A stretch of 40,657 nt of DNA from Verrucomicrobiota bacterium. Lineage in GTDB: Bacteria > Verrucomicrobiota > Verrucomicrobiia > Limisphaerales > VHDF01. Numbering within the stretch: position 1 is the first letter of the stretch; each line of letters begins with the position of its first letter. Location of the stretch: positions 1-40,657 of the forward strand of contig VHDF01000039.1 of NCBI GenBank assembly GCA_016871495.1, in the 5' to 3' direction. A model generated the notes under the pieces. It searched no databases, was not told the origin of the DNA, and saw only the letters and a list, made by a program, of their open reading frames with translations. Both the position numbers and the translations under genes were made by a program. This document shows positions 1 to 8,193 of this stretch, piece by piece.

Positions 1-73
1 ATTGCAAAACCTGGTTGGCTGAGAATCTCGCCGCGGGAAGTGAAGTCAACACCAGGATGTAGCTGGTCCGTTC

Positions 74-88
74 CAGGCTTGCAGCCTG
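74..88. repeat. CAGGCT-TGC-AGCCTG palindrome
   Basis: A six-base-pair perfect dyad with a three-base loop. Its arms match the core of the two longer hairpins at 35903-35920 and 36006-36023, so I read it as a member of the same dispersed intergenic repeat family. It lies just before the truncated CotH-like gene. The surrounding 1-145 holds no other convincing feature. One frame is open from the window edge to a TAA at 127-129 and another ends with TAG at 60-62, but neither tail is recognisable. Confidence 0.45.
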
Positions 89-145
89 AGCCTGCGTCCC
101 ATTGCGTTGGGCTTTTCGTTCCGCCTTAAATACTAAGGGACACAC

Positions 146-793
146 ATGTTGAAAGAAAGAAAGCGATTGAAAGTCCGCGACGCCGCGGCCCAATGGGAGG
201 TCATTCAGAAGGAGTTCAACGTCGAAGAGTTCATCAATTACTTCGCGGTGAACATGTGCGTTCAAAACTGGGATGGATTCTTCAACAACTACTTCGTCTA
301 TCGTGACGTGAAGCCTGGATCGAAGTGGGAGATCTACCCCTGGGACCAGGACAAGACCTGGGGCGAATATGACGGGGCGAGCGAGCGTTTCGATTGGTAT
401 GACATGCCGCTCACGATGGGCATGCAGGGTGACAACCCGCCCCGGTTACGAGGTTTGATGCGATTTGAAGGTGGAGGCCCGTTCGGAGGCGCTTCCTGGT
501 GGCGCCCGCCGGGATGGTTTTCGGGTCCTTTGCTGGCTAATCCTGAATTTCGCCAGCGCTTCAAAAAAAGGCTGGCGGAAATCTGTCTGACCGTGTTTAC
601 GCCTGCGAAAATGGAACCCCTCGTCGTGTCGCTGGAGAATCGGCTGGGGCCGGAAATCATGATTCGCGCGGGTCTGACGCGGCAGGATCCCGCTGAAGCT
701 TCCAGGCGTTTTCAGCGCCATCTCGATTCGTTCCGGAACCAAGCCGAACACCGGCGCCAATTCATTTTGAACGCCCTCAGCAAGGAAAAGTGA
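146..793 (+). CDS. CotH-like kinase domain protein, 5'-truncated
   Basis: The 215 residues match the C-terminal half of the CotH family, spore-coat-type secreted protein kinases that are common as extracellular proteins in Verrucomicrobia and Planctomycetes. The key stretch is near residues 31-67: a block like NYFAVNMCVQNWDGFFNNY, then a YRD, then PWDQDKTWG, which carries the WDxD metal-binding aspartates. The N-terminal half of the domain and any signal peptide are absent. All three frames upstream are closed by stops between 127 and 152. A purine-rich AAGGGA at 135-140 sits well placed before the ATG, so the fragment could still be translated. It may be a decayed remnant, a rearranged gene, or the edge of an assembly join. 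Family assignment is good; a functional product is doubtful. Confidence 0.6.
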   Translation: MLKERKRLKVRDAAAQWEVIQKEFNVEEFINYFAVNMCVQNWDGFFNNYFVYRDVKPGSKWEIYPWDQDKTWGEYDGASERFDWYDMPLTMGMQGDNPPRLRGLMRFEGGGPFGGASWWRPPGWFSGPLLANPEFRQRFKKRLAEICLTVFTPAKMEPLVVSLENRLGPEIMIRAGLTRQDPAEASRRFQRHLDSFRNQAEHRRQFILNALSKEK

Positions 794-899
794 GTTTGAG
801 GGAAAAGCCGGCGCAGGATTCAGCGGCGGAAACGTTCCGGGGAGGGAGGGGCTTGGGTTGAGATGATCTGCTCGAACCCCTAGTCCATCATGCTGCAGC

Positions 900-984
900 T
901 GGTGCCCGCGACAGGACTTGAACCTGTACGATGTTACTCACTAGAACCTGAATCTAGCGCGTCTGCCAATTCCGCCACGCGGGC
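900..984 (-). tRNA. tRNA-Leu (anticodon CAG)
   Basis: On the minus strand the acceptor stem GCCCGCG (984-978) pairs with CGCGGGC (910-904), followed by discriminator A and an encoded CCA (902-900). The anticodon arm reads CTAGA-TTCAGGT-TCTAG, which gives anticodon CAG and hence leucine. The T arm ACAGG-TTCAAGT-CCTGT is intact, and a long variable arm typical of class II tRNAs lies between. The gene's 3' end faces the truncated CotH-like gene. Confidence 0.95.
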
Positions 985-1242
985 AATCCTGCTCTCGCCG
1001 CAGGGATCTTGAACTCACTTCAGAGCCGCCTGCCGGGAGCTTAAACCCGCTCGGCAATCATCGACCCAACCGCGACAATCCCTACTAACTAAGGACCCAT
1101 CCCCGACATCGCAAGTGAATTCATCGGGCCAGCCGAGAATGATCCTTGTGACAACTTGTTACTGTTTGAACGGGCTTCGCCGCATCTGAGCACAGCGCCA
1201 ACTTGACTCATTGCAAGGGTTCATGGAAATTGGGGTCGGATC

Positions 1243-2241
1243 ATGGTTCGTTCATTTGCTTTTACGACTCAGGGGCGCTTGCATATGCGCGACCTGGATG
1301 CCTTCCTGATTCCGACGTTGCTGGCGGACACCAACTTGTTTCTATGGGTTGACTTGGAGGATCCGACACCGGAGGAGACCAAGTTTTTTCTAGAGGATGT
1401 ATTTCGATTTCATCCGCTTTCCATTGAGGACTGTGTGATGGTGACGCCGTCGCCGAAGGTGGAGGAGTATGTTCCGAAGGAGGAAGACCGGTTTGCGCCC
1501 TATCTATTCATGGTCATTCACGCGGTCGATTACAGCCGGAAAGACGGTGTATTTGCGACCAGCGAGCTTAATTTTTTTCTGGGGAAGAATTTCCTCGTCA
1601 CTTTTCACGAGGTGGCCATGAAGTCGATGCAGGCCGTTGAGGAGCGCTGCATTCGCAGCAATGTCCTCGTCGCGAGGGCGCCGGACCGGGTGGCCCACAT
1701 TCTTCTCGATGCCTTAGTTGAGAATTACAAACCGGCCCTTGAGGAGCTGGCTTTGGAGATTGGCGATCTCGAACAGCAGGCGTTGCAGCACCCCTCCTCC
1801 CGCACGTTGAACAAGATTCTTCAGGTCAAGAAGGAGGTCATGCATTTGCGGCAGATCATCGGTCCTCAGCGCGAAGTCCTTTCCCGCTTCGCCAAAGGCG
1901 AGTTCAAATTGATTCGTCCTCACCTCGTGCCCTACTACCGCGACGTCCATGACCGGTTGTTCCACATCGCGGAGCTCGCCCAAAGCTACACGGATTCCCT
2001 CACAGGGATCTTGCAGGTGTATCTCAACATGTCCTCCAACCAGACCGGGGAGGTGGTGAAATTTCTGACCATGATTACCGCCATCACCACTCCCATGATG
2101 ATGGTGGGCACCTGGTACGGCATGAATTTCGAAACGATGCCGGAAGTGAAATGGGCTCACGGCTACGGGCTGGCTTCCGTGGTGACCTTGATTTCCACCG
2201 TCGCCACCGTCTGGTATTTCAAGAAGCGAAGGTGGTTCTAG
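1243..2241 (+). CDS. corA: CorA family magnesium/divalent cation channel
   Basis: The 332-residue product has the normal length and layout of CorA: a large cytoplasmic alpha/beta N-terminal domain, long helices at about 160-270, and two C-terminal membrane helices at about 272-290 and 307-326. The signature YGMNF is at residues 292-296, continued by ETMPEV, in the periplasmic loop after the first helix, where it forms the pore entrance in the family. The protein should form a pentamer and bring Mg2+ (or Co2+/Ni2+) into the cell. The ATG at 1243 is the only good start; a nearby ATG at 1223 is out of frame. An imperfect dyad, GTGACAA-C-TTGTTAC, lies at 1148-1162 upstream. The gene ends 19 bases before the histidine kinase. 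I saw no recognisable Mg2+ riboswitch in the 258-base leader. Confidence 0.93.
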   Translation: MVRSFAFTTQGRLHMRDLDAFLIPTLLADTNLFLWVDLEDPTPEETKFFLEDVFRFHPLSIEDCVMVTPSPKVEEYVPKEEDRFAPYLFMVIHAVDYSRKDGVFATSELNFFLGKNFLVTFHEVAMKSMQAVEERCIRSNVLVARAPDRVAHILLDALVENYKPALEELALEIGDLEQQALQHPSSRTLNKILQVKKEVMHLRQIIGPQREVLSRFAKGEFKLIRPHLVPYYRDVHDRLFHIAELAQSYTDSLTGILQVYLNMSSNQTGEVVKFLTMITAITTPMMMVGTWYGMNFETMPEVKWAHGYGLASVVTLISTVATVWYFKKRRWF

Positions 2242-2260
2242 AAGACGCCGGGCTCCTCCC

Positions 2261-3520
2261 ATGCCAAAAGCCAAGTCCAATTTTGTCGAGAAAGTGCTTG
2301 GGCGTCTCGGACGCATCGATCAGCAAGGACTCCAAAGCGTGGTCCAGCGCCTGGCCCGCGAGAGAGCCTTCCTGGAAACACTCTTCAACACCATCGAAGA
2401 TGGCATCCTCGTGGTGGATGAGGAAGGCAAGATCGTTTACAGCAATTTGGCGGCGGGGCACTTGTTCGGTTTTGCACCGGAGTCCGTTGAGAATCAGCCG
2501 GTTCGCCGCCATTTGCCCGAGCTCGATTGGCTGAGGCTCGAGTCGCTCGACAAGGAGGGCGGACCGCGCATCTTTCGCCACGAATTCGAAATTCATTATC
2601 CCCGGCCCCGTTTCCTCCGGCTTTACGCGGCGCCGTTGGATGGCGAGAGCGTTGGGCGAGCCGGATTTGCCTTGATCGTGCACGACGCGACTGAAGCGCG
2701 GCAGCAGACCTTCGAAGCGATCGAAAGCGAGCGTGTTCAGGCGCTGACCCTCCTGGCGGCAAGCGTGGCCCACGAGGTCGGAAACCCTCTCAACGCACTC
2801 AGCATTCATCTCCAGTTGATGGATCGGGAACTCAAGAAGTTGCGCTGGACCGAAGCGCGTTGTGCCAAGAAGAAAACTCCCGCCCCGCCCGCCGCCTTGC
2901 CGTCCAAGCCTCTGGAAGGCCGCGATGTCGAGGAAATCAGTGACAAACTCGCCGGGTATCTGGCGGTGGCCAAAGGGGAAATCGCCCGGCTCGATGACAT
3001 CGTCACGCAGTTCTTGCAGGCGATCCGTCCGTCGCGACCTCAGTGGCGTCCTGCGTCGCTCAACGACGTGGCGGCCGAGACGCTCGCGCTGCTGCGTCCC
3101 CAATGCGACAATCGCGGCCTCCTCGTCGAGCAGCGCTTTCAAAAACCGTTTCCCGATGCGGTCATCGATCCGCGCCAGATCAAACAGGTGCTCGTGAATT
3201 TGGCGAAGAACGCGATGCAAGCCATGACCCGCGGTGGACGCCTGGGCATGGAAACCGGGTCCACGCCGGACGGCGTGTGGATCGCCGTCAGCGATACGGG
3301 AGGAGGGATACCCACGGATCAGCTCCAGCGCATTTTTGAACCCTTCTTCACCACGAAAAAGAAGGGATCCGGCCTGGGGTTGATGATCGTGCAGCGCATC
3401 GTTCGAGACCACGGCGGGCGGATCGAGGTGGAAAGTCACATGGGCAAAGGAACTTCTTTCCGAGTTTGGCTTCCCCGGGGACAGAAGGCACCCCGCTTGC
3501 TTGAGGCGGGAACCCCATGA
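2261..3520 (+). CDS. PAS sensor histidine kinase, NtrB-like
   Basis: 419 residues with no membrane segment, so a cytoplasmic kinase. A PAS-like domain spans roughly 36-145 (it starts FLETLFNTIEDGILVVDEEG). The HisKA segment carries the phospho-acceptor in the motif SVAHEVGNPLNAL, His171. The ATPase domain shows the N box (N313/N317), G1 box DTGGGI (345-350), F box FEPFF (359-363) and G2 box GSGLGL (369-374). A proline/alanine-rich insert of about 20 residues (about 203-222) interrupts the dimerisation helices, which is unusual. The stop overlaps the next gene's start by four bases (ATGA), so it is coupled to the sigma-54 activator. It presumably phosphorylates Asp53 of that protein. The signal sensed cannot be told from sequence. 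Confidence 0.92.
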   Translation: MPKAKSNFVEKVLGRLGRIDQQGLQSVVQRLARERAFLETLFNTIEDGILVVDEEGKIVYSNLAAGHLFGFAPESVENQPVRRHLPELDWLRLESLDKEGGPRIFRHEFEIHYPRPRFLRLYAAPLDGESVGRAGFALIVHDATEARQQTFEAIESERVQALTLLAASVAHEVGNPLNALSIHLQLMDRELKKLRWTEARCAKKKTPAPPAALPSKPLEGRDVEEISDKLAGYLAVAKGEIARLDDIVTQFLQAIRPSRPQWRPASLNDVAAETLALLRPQCDNRGLLVEQRFQKPFPDAVIDPRQIKQVLVNLAKNAMQAMTRGGRLGMETGSTPDGVWIAVSDTGGGIPTDQLQRIFEPFFTTKKKGSGLGLMIVQRIVRDHGGRIEVESHMGKGTSFRVWLPRGQKAPRLLEAGTP

Positions 3521-4893
3521 GCCGCCCCACCTTGCTCATTGTCGACGACGAGAAGCCTACCCGCGACGGCTTGCGGGCGGCACTCGAGGACCGCTACGAG
3601 GTCTTTCTGGCTGAGGACGCCGCGACCGCCATGGCGCTCCTGGAAAAGGAGCCCGTGGATGTGCTGCTGACGGATCTGCGGCTGCCCAACGAGGACGGTC
3701 TGAAGCTCCTGGCACGGGCCAAGTCGTTGTCCCATCCGCCGATTTGCATTTTGATGACGGCCTACGGGTCAGAGGAAGTTGCGGTCGAGGCGATGAAGCA
3801 AGGGGCGGATGATTATATCGCCAAGGGCCGGCTGCAGATTGAAGAACTTGAGTTGCGCATCGCCAAGGCGCTTCGGCAACAGAATTTGGAAGTCGAGAAT
3901 CGCAACCTCCATCAGCAGCTCGACCGGAAGTTTGGGGTTGAAAACATCGTGGGCGAATCGTCCTTGATGAAGGAAGTGTTTGAGGTGGTGGCGCAAGTGG
4001 CCCCCAGCCGCGCCACCGTGTTGGTGACGGGAGAAAGCGGCACGGGAAAGGAACTCATCGCCAAGGCCATCCACCGGCTCAGTCCCCGCGCGCGCTTTCC
4101 ACTCGTCACGGTCCATTGCGCGGCGCTCTCCCCGTCCCTGCTGGAAAGCGAACTTTTTGGTCACGAAAAAGGCGCGTTCACCGGGGCGCATGAGCGCCGG
4201 GTGGGACGATTCGAGCTGGCGGGCGGTGGCACCCTCTTCCTGGATGAAATTGGGGAGATCGACGCTTCGGTTCAGGTCAAGCTCTTGCGCTTCTTAAGCG
4301 AGCGCACATTTGAACGCGTGGGGTCGAACAAGACCTTGACGGCGGACGTTCGGCTGGTCGCCGCAACCAACAAGAATCTGGCGCAAATGGTCAAGCAGGG
4401 AACGTTTCGCGAGGATTTGTATTTCAGGCTTCGCGTCGTCGAGATCCACCTCCCTCCGCTGCGGGAACGCCCGGGGGACGTTCCACTGCTCGCCCGCGCG
4501 TTTCTGCAGGAATTCGCCCGCGAGAACGGCAAGGGGGTCCAGGAGTTCACCCTGGACGCCTTGGATGCGCTGCGGAGTTACCCTTGGCCGGGGAATGTCC
4601 GGGAGTTGCGCGCCGCGGTTGAACACGCCGTCGTGTTGTGCCGGGGTGACCGGGCCGGGGTGCGTGACCTTCCTGCCGAGCTGCGCGCCCCTGCGGTGAT
4701 GACGGCCGCCCCCATTCCGAGTGATGCCGCGCCGGGAGAGACTCCTCTCACGGTCAAAGAGGCCGAGAAGCAGCTCATCATTCGCGCGCTGAAGGAAGCG
4801 GGCGGCAGCCGCACCCTGGCCGCACAGCGCATTGGGATCAGCCGGCGCACGCTGCACCGCAAGTTGAACGAGTATCGATTGGAAGGCATCTAA
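3517..4893 (+). CDS. sigma-54-dependent response regulator, NtrC family
   Basis: 458 residues in the classical three-domain order. The receiver domain (1-120) has the acidic pair D10/D11, phospho-acceptor D53 and a conserved lysine in DDYIAKG. The AAA+ domain (about 140-375) has Walker A GESGTGKE (172-179), the sigma-54-contacting loop GAFTGA (219-224) and Walker B FLDEIG (241-246). A Fis-type helix-turn-helix ends the protein (GGSRTLAAQRIGISRRTLHR). It should activate RpoN-dependent promoters once phosphorylated by the kinase just upstream. It directly precedes the polysaccharide genes, as the related PrsK/PrsR pair does in some PEP-CTERM bacteria, but I found no clear -24/-12 element in the leaders here, so its targets are open. 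Confidence 0.95.
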   Translation: MSRPTLLIVDDEKPTRDGLRAALEDRYEVFLAEDAATAMALLEKEPVDVLLTDLRLPNEDGLKLLARAKSLSHPPICILMTAYGSEEVAVEAMKQGADDYIAKGRLQIEELELRIAKALRQQNLEVENRNLHQQLDRKFGVENIVGESSLMKEVFEVVAQVAPSRATVLVTGESGTGKELIAKAIHRLSPRARFPLVTVHCAALSPSLLESELFGHEKGAFTGAHERRVGRFELAGGGTLFLDEIGEIDASVQVKLLRFLSERTFERVGSNKTLTADVRLVAATNKNLAQMVKQGTFREDLYFRLRVVEIHLPPLRERPGDVPLLARAFLQEFARENGKGVQEFTLDALDALRSYPWPGNVRELRAAVEHAVVLCRGDRAGVRDLPAELRAPAVMTAAPIPSDAAPGETPLTVKEAEKQLIIRALKEAGGSRTLAAQRIGISRRTLHRKLNEYRLEGI

Positions 4894-4916
4894 ACCCGGA
4901 CTGGAAGGAGACTGGC

Positions 4917-6716
4917 ATGGTAGGTCTGCAAGAACTGATTCATAAATTCGAAGTGGGCGAGGGGGCGGGCTGGCTGCGCTCCGTGCTGGGCGCGGTGGCG
5001 CTCCTGGCGATGGCGGTGATCTACGATCTTCGCGAGTTCAAGAACTTCAATTCACCCGAGGCCATGGACCAGGCCCAGCTCGCCCGCAACATTGCTGAGG
5101 GGGAGGGCTTCACCACGCGCTGCATCCGCCCGCTCAGCGCGCACCTCCTTCAGCAGCGTCATCGCGAGCTCGCGAAAGATAAGGCCGCCAGCCCGGCCGA
5201 TCCGGCGTCGGATCCGACTTTTTTGCATGTTGATCATCCGGATATCACTCATCCGCCGTTGTATCCGGTCCTTCTGGCCGGCCTCATGAAAGTGGCGCCG
5301 TTTCGCTACGAAATTCCCCAAAACGCCGCCTTCCACACCTATCAACCCGAGATCGTGATCGCCCTGTTCAACCAAGTGCTGTTCATGCTGGCGGCGATCC
5401 AGCTCTATCTGTTGGCGAGGCGGTTGTTTGACGCATCCGCGGCCTTGATCTCGACCTTGCTTTTCGTCGGCGGCGAATTGTTTTGGAGGTTCAGTATTTC
5501 AGGGCTTTCAACCCTGCTGCTCATCAACCTGTTTCTGGCCTTGGTCTCAGTCCTGACTCGACTGGATGAGTCCTGCCGGAATCCCGAGAAACCATTGCGA
5601 TCCACCATGCTCTGGGCCGCAGCGGCGGGGTTATTGCTCGGGGCGGGTTTGTTGACCCGCTACAGTTACGGGTGGCTCCTTTTACCCGTCCTGGTTCATG
5701 CCGGGTGGAGCGGGCCGCAGCGGCGATGGGTGGCGATGGGCGCCGTGTTGGTTGCGTTCGCAGTGGTGACAACCCCTTGGCTGGTGCGGAATCATCAACT
5801 GAGCGGTCATTTCTTTGGGACGGCGGGATACGCGGTTTACGCGGAGAGCAAGTCCTTTCCGTCCGATCATTTGGAACGCGCTTTGGCGCCCGCATTCAAC
5901 CGGGTCGAATTTGAAGAATTCCTGCGCAAATTGGTGGTGAACGGCACGGCGCTTTTGCAAGAGGATTTGCCGAAGCTGGGCGGGAGCTGGGTCTCGGCGT
6001 TCTTTCTCGCCGGTCTGATGGTAAACTTTCGGAATCCGGTGTTGAGCCGTTTGCGATGGTTCCTCGTTGGAACACTGGCGATCTTCGGGTTGGTTCAGGT
6101 GATGGGCAGGACCTTCCTGAGCACCGAGAATCCTGTGGTGAACGGGGAAAACCTGCTGGCCATCGCGGCACCGCTGGTTTTTGTCTTTGGGACGGCGATT
6201 TTCCTGACGCTGCTGGATCAATTGGAAGTCCCGATGCCGGAAATCAAGCATCTCGTCACCACGGGGTTCGTGTTGTTGTCGTGCGCTCCCTTGTTGCTCG
6301 TGCTGCTGCCGCCGCGGTTGCATCCGGTGGCTTATCCGCCTTACTATCCGCCCGTGGTGCAGACGCTCTCGGGATGGATGACGCCCAAGGAACTGATCAT
6401 GACCGATGTCCCGTGGGCGGTGTCGTGGTATGGCCGGAAGAAGGCCATCTGGACGGTGATCAACGCGAAAGAAGACTTTTTCGCGGTGAGCGACTTTCAG
6501 AAGCCCGTCTCGGCACTCTATCTGACCCAGCGCACCACGGACGCAAAATTTCATTCGCAGATGGTCAAGCCTCAGGCGACGAGCTGGGAGTGGTTTATTT
6601 TGCAGGGCCTGGTGAAGACCAACTTGCCGTCGGGATTTCCACTCAAAAAATCGGCGGGAGGATTCGAGACGGTGGGCCATTTTTACCTCACGGACCGGGA
6701 ACGCTGGCTGAAATAA
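4917..6716 (+). CDS. GT39-like membrane glycosyltransferase
   Basis: 599 residues with many hydrophobic helices, beginning at about 21-38. The first external loop has the family-typical pattern PEAMDQAQLARNIAEGEGFT, with Asp51 in the place of the catalytic aspartate of ArnT/PMT-type (GT39/GT83) enzymes. A second loop, HPDITHPPLYPVL, is also typical. Such enzymes move a sugar from a polyprenyl-phosphate donor to an acceptor on the outer face of the inner membrane. A strong Shine-Dalgarno sequence, GGAAGGAG at 4903-4910, sets the ATG. It follows the sigma-54 activator by 23 bases and heads the polysaccharide locus, so it probably decorates the polymer or an associated protein or lipid. The donor and acceptor are unknown. 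Confidence 0.75.
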   Translation: MVGLQELIHKFEVGEGAGWLRSVLGAVALLAMAVIYDLREFKNFNSPEAMDQAQLARNIAEGEGFTTRCIRPLSAHLLQQRHRELAKDKAASPADPASDPTFLHVDHPDITHPPLYPVLLAGLMKVAPFRYEIPQNAAFHTYQPEIVIALFNQVLFMLAAIQLYLLARRLFDASAALISTLLFVGGELFWRFSISGLSTLLLINLFLALVSVLTRLDESCRNPEKPLRSTMLWAAAAGLLLGAGLLTRYSYGWLLLPVLVHAGWSGPQRRWVAMGAVLVAFAVVTTPWLVRNHQLSGHFFGTAGYAVYAESKSFPSDHLERALAPAFNRVEFEEFLRKLVVNGTALLQEDLPKLGGSWVSAFFLAGLMVNFRNPVLSRLRWFLVGTLAIFGLVQVMGRTFLSTENPVVNGENLLAIAAPLVFVFGTAIFLTLLDQLEVPMPEIKHLVTTGFVLLSCAPLLLVLLPPRLHPVAYPPYYPPVVQTLSGWMTPKELIMTDVPWAVSWYGRKKAIWTVINAKEDFFAVSDFQKPVSALYLTQRTTDAKFHSQMVKPQATSWEWFILQGLVKTNLPSGFPLKKSAGGFETVGHFYLTDRERWLK

Positions 6717-6774
6717 GCGGAAATTCAGAAATGCGAAAGTGGCTCGCCTTATGAGTTTTCTGGGAGTTTTCCGT

Positions 6775-6803
6775 TTGACACCAATTCTGTTTGAACGTAA
6801 AAC
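6775..6803 (+). promoter_or_regulatory. sigma-70 type promoter for the barrel/Wzc genes
   Basis: A perfect -35 TTGACA at 6775-6780, a 17-base spacer, and a -10 TAAAAC at 6798-6803 (4 of 6 matches). Transcription would start near 6810, about 64 bases before the ATG at 6874. It lies in the gap after the glycosyltransferase gene. Confidence 0.55.
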
Positions 6804-6873
6804 CTGCCTGCATTTCAAATAATCAAGCTGTTTGAGGGTAACGTCTTTCCCTGGAAACGGACATCGTATCGCT

Positions 6874-8136
6874 ATGAACAAAATTCTTGCATCCGCCAGT
6901 ATGGCTGCTGTGGGCGCCTTGGGGTTGAACGCTGCTGACACCCAAATCCTGAGCCCGCTCGAAACCGGCAAACCCTGGAGTATCTCCGCAGGTTTGCGCG
7001 GATTCTATGACGACAACTACGCCATGCGTCCGGACGGGGCTGCTCGCGAGAGCTATGGGTTTGAGGTGACCCCTTCCGCGAAGTTCAATATTTTTCACCA
7101 TCAAACGCGCTACTCGCTTTCGTATGATTACATCATGCGATACTTCGAGGATCGCGTGAATGATTCCGCCGACCACAGTCATCTGGTGAATGGCGCGATC
7201 AATCACCGGTTCAACGAGCATCACAAGGTGGATCTGAGCAATTCCTTCGTGGTAGCGCGCGAACCCGAGTTGCTGGAACCGACCGGCCCGACCACGGCGC
7301 CGATTCTTCGGAGCGATTCCAACAACATCAACAATCGCGCTTCCGCCGCTTATACCGCTGACTGGACTTCCGTCCTGAGCACGGTGGTGGGGTATGGCAA
7401 TACGATTTACGATTACGACGAAAGCGGGCCTGGCAGCTATTCGGCGATTCTCGACCGCATGCAGCATTTGATCTCGGGCAGCCTCCGGTTCCGGGTGGCC
7501 TCGAGCACGATCGCTTCGGTCGGTTATCAATTCGGGATCGTCGATTATCGCGGCAAGGATTCTCTGGCCTTTGCGGCGCCGTTCGTGAGTCCCAACGTTC
7601 GCGACAATGAATCCCATTATCTGTTCGCAGGGTTGGATCATTATTTTAACCCGACTCTGAACTTTTCCGGACGTGTGGGTGTCCAACTTACCGATTACAC
7701 CGGTTCGCTTCCTGGGTCGCCTGATGATAAAACCTCGCCCTACGCCGACGGCAGCCTTTCCTGGAATTACACCACGGGCAGCACGCTTCAAGTGGGGGTG
7801 CGTCACGAGCGGGTACCCACGGATGTCGCCCTGTTCAACGTCGGGTTGCCGACGCTCGACATGGTCAGCACCGCGGCTTACGTCCTCGTCCGCCACCAAC
7901 TCACCGCCAAATTGCGCGCCGGCTTCACGGCTCAGTACCAGCATTCTACGTTCAACGACAATATCCCGGGCGACTTGGTGGACGATTACTGGACCCTGGG
8001 AGCGAATGTCGCCTACCAATTCAACCAGTATATTGCAGCGGAATTGGGCTACGCCTACGACAACCTCGATTCGGACTTGGTCGACCGTGGGTTTGATCGC
8101 AGCCGGGTCTTCCTGGGCGTGCGGTTTACCTACTAA
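6874..8136 (+). CDS. outer-membrane beta-barrel protein of a polysaccharide locus
   Basis: 420 residues. I chose the ATG at 6874 because it opens a clean signal peptide (MNKILASASMAAVGALGLNA, cleavage before ADTQ); an upstream in-frame TTG would add 14 unlikely residues. The mature part is rich in alternating aromatic and polar residues. It carries repeated strand-like segments such as LSYDYIMRYF, GFTAQYQHSTF and AAELGYAYDN, and it ends with RVFLGVRFTY, a terminal aromatic typical of barrels inserted by BamA. Proteins of this look sit beside Wza/Wzc in PEP-CTERM and EpsL-type loci and are thought to be export pores or anchoring partners. A promoter precedes it and a hairpin terminator follows. 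Confidence 0.75.
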   Translation: MNKILASASMAAVGALGLNAADTQILSPLETGKPWSISAGLRGFYDDNYAMRPDGAARESYGFEVTPSAKFNIFHHQTRYSLSYDYIMRYFEDRVNDSADHSHLVNGAINHRFNEHHKVDLSNSFVVAREPELLEPTGPTTAPILRSDSNNINNRASAAYTADWTSVLSTVVGYGNTIYDYDESGPGSYSAILDRMQHLISGSLRFRVASSTIASVGYQFGIVDYRGKDSLAFAAPFVSPNVRDNESHYLFAGLDHYFNPTLNFSGRVGVQLTDYTGSLPGSPDDKTSPYADGSLSWNYTTGSTLQVGVRHERVPTDVALFNVGLPTLDMVSTAAYVLVRHQLTAKLRAGFTAQYQHSTFNDNIPGDLVDDYWTLGANVAYQFNQYIAAELGYAYDNLDSDLVDRGFDRSRVFLGVRFTY

Positions 8137-8157
8137 GCCCTTCAGTTAACTTTGACG

Positions 8158-8191
8158 GGAGGCTGGACCAACATCTAGCCTCCTTTTTTTT
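8158..8191 (+). terminator. rho-independent terminator or attenuator before wzc
   Basis: Stem GGAGGCT (8158-8164) pairs with AGCCTCC (8177-8183) around a 12-base loop and is followed at once by eight T (8184-8191). It should end the barrel-protein transcript. The next gene's ATG starts only two bases after the T-run, so the element may control read-through into wzc. Confidence 0.8.
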
Positions 8192-8193
8192 CC

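Noticed and set aside
985-1242. Mg2+ riboswitch in the corA leader
   Set aside because: I could not recognise an M-box or any other known fold; only an imperfect dyad at 1148-1162 is visible.
5682-6971. A 429-codon minus-strand open frame across the glycosyltransferase gene
   Set aside because: Antisense shadow; its composition (Arg/His/Gln-rich) is typical of reversed coding DNA.
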